NCBI GenBank assembly: GCA_014238445.1
Contig: JABABC010000085.1
Span: 1-6,733, forward strand
DNA from: Coxiellaceae bacterium
GTDB taxonomy: Bacteria; Pseudomonadota; Gammaproteobacteria; Coxiellales; Coxiellaceae
Length of the DNA stretch: 6,733 nucleotides
Direction: 5' to 3'
Shown here one piece after another: positions 5,273-6,733 of the stretch. The notes below the pieces were generated by a model, which saw only the letters and a program-made list of their open reading frames with translations, ran no database searches and was not told the origin of the DNA. Position 1 is the stretch's first letter, and the number at the start of each line of letters is the position of its first letter. A program made the translations under genes and the position numbers.

Positions 5273-5375
5273 GATGTTAATTTTTAGACTTTTACTAAAT
5301 AATAGTTATGTTTCATACAGTTAGAATCACTTTCAGCAGACTAATCACAGCCTTATCCACAAAAACTGTGGATAG
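5273..5375 (+). repeat. Direct repeat unit B (103 bp): T-rich block plus face-to-face DnaA boxes
   Basis: Second copy of unit A, 183 bp downstream, with no net insertion or deletion. The T-rich start and the box pair, including the 5-bp spacer, are kept almost perfectly while the middle has drifted. That pattern suggests selection on the two ends. Confidence 0.8.
5353..5375. promoter_or_regulatory. Face-to-face DnaA box pair B
   Basis: TTATCCACA (5353-5361) faces an inverted CTATCCACA (5375-5367) across the same AAAAC spacer as pair A. A GATC site follows at 5378. Confidence 0.6.
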
Positions 5376-5380
5376 TTGAT

Positions 5381-5429
5381 CACCCTTTACGGGTGGTGAG
5401 GACAAAGCTTTGCAAGGCTAAAACCACCC
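5381..5429 (+). promoter_or_regulatory. Two mutually exclusive hairpins upstream of the small ORF
   Basis: CACCC (5381-5385) can pair with GGGTG (5391-5395). Alternatively GGGTGGT (5391-5397) can pair with ACCACCC (5423-5429) around a loop containing the palindrome CAAAGCTTTG (5403-5412). Both folds use 5391-5395. This is an attenuator-like arrangement in the probable leader of the downstream genes, but no U-tract follows the second stem. Confidence 0.3.
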
Positions 5430-5480
5430 CGCATCTTTCTCTGCATCATCACAGCACTCCTCCAAAAAGGATGTCTTCTC

Positions 5481-5669
5481 TTGAATCAACTCCATCAAAG
5501 ATCGCTTAGAAAAGACATGAAATTTAGCTTTCAAGTTACTGGTAGAACCCCAGTGGCCATTAATACAACAGGCTTTCAATCAGGCACACTTGATAATCAC
5601 AAAACAGCTGATAAACTTATGAGCTATTTTTTATCCTCCACTGACATTTCAACTCATCAGACAAAATAA
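5481..5669 (+). CDS. Possible small ORF just upstream of the membrane gene (50 or 62 aa), function unknown
   Basis: I do not recognise the product. It can start at TTG 5481 (62 residues), where AAAGG at 5466-5470 lies 10 nt upstream, or at ATG 5517 (50 residues beginning MKFSFQVTGRTP) with only a weak purine-rich stretch, TTAGAAAAG, before it. The product is polar, with many Thr, Ser, Lys and His, and has no signal peptide, membrane segment or cysteine. The main argument for it is position: its TAA (5667-5669) is 2 bp before the ATG of the next gene, which lacks a Shine-Dalgarno of its own. Translation of this ORF could therefore feed ribosomes to the large gene. It could equally be a chance open frame in the leader. 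Confidence 0.35.
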   Translation: MNQLHQRSLRKDMKFSFQVTGRTPVAINTTGFQSGTLDNHKTADKLMSYFLSSTDISTHQTK

Positions 5670-5671
5670 CT

Positions 5672-6733
5672 ATGGCCCTGCACACTGACATACTCACTTT
5701 CAACCCGCTCGTTCTTACCCTTATATTGCTTCAAATATTTGCTTTTAAACGTCAATACAGTCAATACAATAACCTCAAAGGGCCAAAATTACTTCACTTG
5801 AGTGATTTGAGCTTTGCTTTATATGGCTCACTGCTATTGTCACTCCCCTTAATTGCAAAAAACCCTGCTATCAACACACTGTTCATTGCACTCATGTTTA
5901 TATTTTCTCTATACCTAGCCATCGCCATACAAGCCTATAAAAAACACAGTTATCATCTCAATATTAAAACCCTGCATCTAGCCATTATTAACTATAAAGA
6001 AATATTCTCCGGTGACACAGACATAAAAGGCGAACTGCTCAATTCAGACAGTATCATTATTATACTCCTCCCTCTGCTAGTCACCTGGACTTATGCTCTC
6101 ATCGTATTCAACCCCTCTGGATACGATCTTATCTACCCCCTCACATTTATCTACCTCTTTCTTCTAGGGATTAAAGTATCCATTACACGATGGCAAAATG
6201 CTTTAATACTCATTATCATCACACTGGTAATATATGAACTCAGTACTGCTTATGCAGCACCTCTACACAATATCAGCCTAGGCTTTTGGATATACACCTC
6301 TTTCGCACTGCTACTGCTTTTGCTGAAATGTGCGGGCCTTAAATCGGATGCTGCTTTCTTTAGTTTTCGCTCATCTATCCATGCTTTATTTGTTAACAAC
6401 CCCATTGCTCTATCTAAAGGATTTGAATGCCGAACTGGAGATGAAGAAATTATTACCCCCTCCCTCTTCCCTCAAAAAACTTCTCAATACTTTGGGCTTT
6501 GCTCTGGCGCCAACGTGATTTTAATTACTTTAGAAAGTGTATCCAGCAGCTACCTAAAACCCTTTAATAAAAATGGAAGCCATTGTAATTACTATAATGA
6601 ACTGGCTAAACAATCTTGGGTTTCCAACTATCACATTTGTCTTTCCCCAAATACAGACACATCATTTTACACGATGTATCAGGGTAATTATTTTCAAAAC
6701 CCTATCACTCACACTAATCACTTAAATACCTTA
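5672..6733 (+). CDS. Polytopic membrane protein with the start of an alkaline-phosphatase/sulfatase-like domain (3' end cut off)
   Basis: The frame is open for 354 codons to the window edge with no stop, so the C-terminus is missing. Hydrophobic segments at about residues 12-25, 47-62, 68-88, 127-146, 152-167, 176-192 and 203-218 suggest five to seven membrane helices. From residue 280 the sequence NVILITLESVSSSYL looks like the first metal-binding strand of the sulfatase/LTA-synthase/phosphoethanolamine-transferase superfamily, with Glu288 as ligand. Some 40 residues later TDTSFYTMYQG (328-338) fits the pattern around the catalytic threonine, making Thr328 the likely nucleophile (Thr330 less so). 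A membrane anchor plus a periplasmic transferase domain is the usual layout of enzymes that modify lipid A or periplasmic glucans with phosphoethanolamine or phosphoglycerol. Which substrate applies cannot be told from this fragment. ATG 5672 is the first good start after an in-frame TGA at 5642 and has no clear RBS, suggesting coupling to the small ORF upstream. Confidence 0.75.
   Translation, partial: MALHTDILTFNPLVLTLILLQIFAFKRQYSQYNNLKGPKLLHLSDLSFALYGSLLLSLPLIAKNPAINTLFIALMFIFSLYLAIAIQAYKKHSYHLNIKTLHLAIINYKEIFSGDTDIKGELLNSDSIIIILLPLLVTWTYALIVFNPSGYDLIYPLTFIYLFLLGIKVSITRWQNALILIIITLVIYELSTAYAAPLHNISLGFWIYTSFALLLLLLKCAGLKSDAAFFSFRSSIHALFVNNPIALSKGFECRTGDEEIITPSLFPQKTSQYFGLCSGANVILITLESVSSSYLKPFNKNGSHCNYYNELAKQSWVSNYHICLSPNTDTSFYTMYQGNYFQNPITHTNHLNTL

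Larger units (their letters stand above)
4664..5480. other. Non-coding region with a DnaA-box cluster (origin-like or DnaA-titration-like)
   Basis: I see no convincing gene in these 817 bases. They hold six DnaA-box-like 9-mers within 585 bp: TTATTCACA at 4791, TTATCCACA at 4955, 5170 and 5353, and inverted TTGTCCACA (5184-5192) and CTATCCACA (5367-5375). They also hold an 82% AT block (4861-4920), two repeat units with T-rich leaders, and four GATC sites (5029, 5223, 5253, 5378). By chance an exact TTATCCACA should appear about 0.05 times in a window this size on both strands; this window has four. The organisation resembles oriC, or E. coli datA/DARS sites that load or reactivate DnaA. No dnaA, dnaN, mnmG or parAB is in view and the base skew does not change sign, so I do not call it the chromosomal origin. 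Confidence 0.55.

Noticed and set aside
5170..5375. CRISPR or intrinsic terminators formed by the repeated inverted sequences
   Set aside because: Only two units with diverged rather than unique spacers, and no T-run after the stems; the arms are DnaA boxes.
4664..5480. Chromosomal oriC
   Set aside because: Not called outright: no skew switch and no dnaA/dnaN/mnmG/parAB neighbours, although the DnaA boxes and AT-rich DNA are real. Kept as one of several hypotheses.
6330..6518. 62-codon hydrophobic open frame in another phase of the 3' membrane gene
   Set aside because: It lies within the long frame from 5672, which carries the recognisable superfamily motifs; its hydrophobicity is a by-product of the T/C-rich coding sequence.
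1..6733. tRNA or rRNA genes
   Set aside because: I saw no tRNA-like T-arm with a matching acceptor stem and no rRNA-like sequence in the non-coding parts.

Overview
The window looks like chromosomal DNA of a gammaproteobacterium of moderate to low G+C. The basis is three housekeeping proteins of gammaproteobacterial type: polynucleotide phosphorylase, ribosomal protein S15 and type II citrate synthase. I cannot name the genus. On every line I counted by hand, from both ends and the middle, the + strand is clearly richer in C than in G. The minus strand is therefore probably the leading strand: rpsO and pnp would run with the replication fork, and gltA and the 3' membrane gene against it.

Layout. 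Positions 1-365 hold the edge of a reverse-strand partial copy of a small gene, followed by an AT-rich control region. Positions 366-593 (+) encode a 75-residue exported protein of unknown function with two cysteines in its mature part. A bidirectional intrinsic terminator (609-634) separates it from pnp (2777-651, minus), which lies 21 bp downstream of rpsO (3068-2799, minus). A 302-bp divergent spacer holds the rpsO promoter, a structured S15 leader, a perfect DnaA box and the gltA ribosome binding site. gltA runs 3371-4663 (+).

Positions 4664-5480 are non-coding and are the most unusual part. They carry six DnaA-box-like 9-mers, three of them exactly TTATCCACA and one TTATTCACA. Four of these form two face-to-face pairs, each ending one unit of a roughly 103-bp imperfect direct repeat with a 183-bp period. 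Each unit begins with a T-rich block resembling an origin 13-mer. An 82% AT stretch lies between the first two boxes. This resembles a replication origin or a DnaA-titrating/reactivating locus (datA- or DARS-like), or a DnaA-controlled promoter region. No skew change or origin marker gene is visible, so I favour the non-oriC readings.

A short possible ORF (5481 or 5517 to 5669) ends 2 bp before the ATG of a large gene at 5672 that runs off the right edge. The large gene encodes several membrane segments followed by the start of what looks like an alkaline-phosphatase/sulfatase-superfamily domain, as in LTA synthase or phosphoethanolamine/phosphoglycerol transferases.

rpsO-pnp is a conserved translation/RNA-turnover operon and gltA starts the TCA cycle. 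The envelope-type gene at the right has no evident functional link to them.
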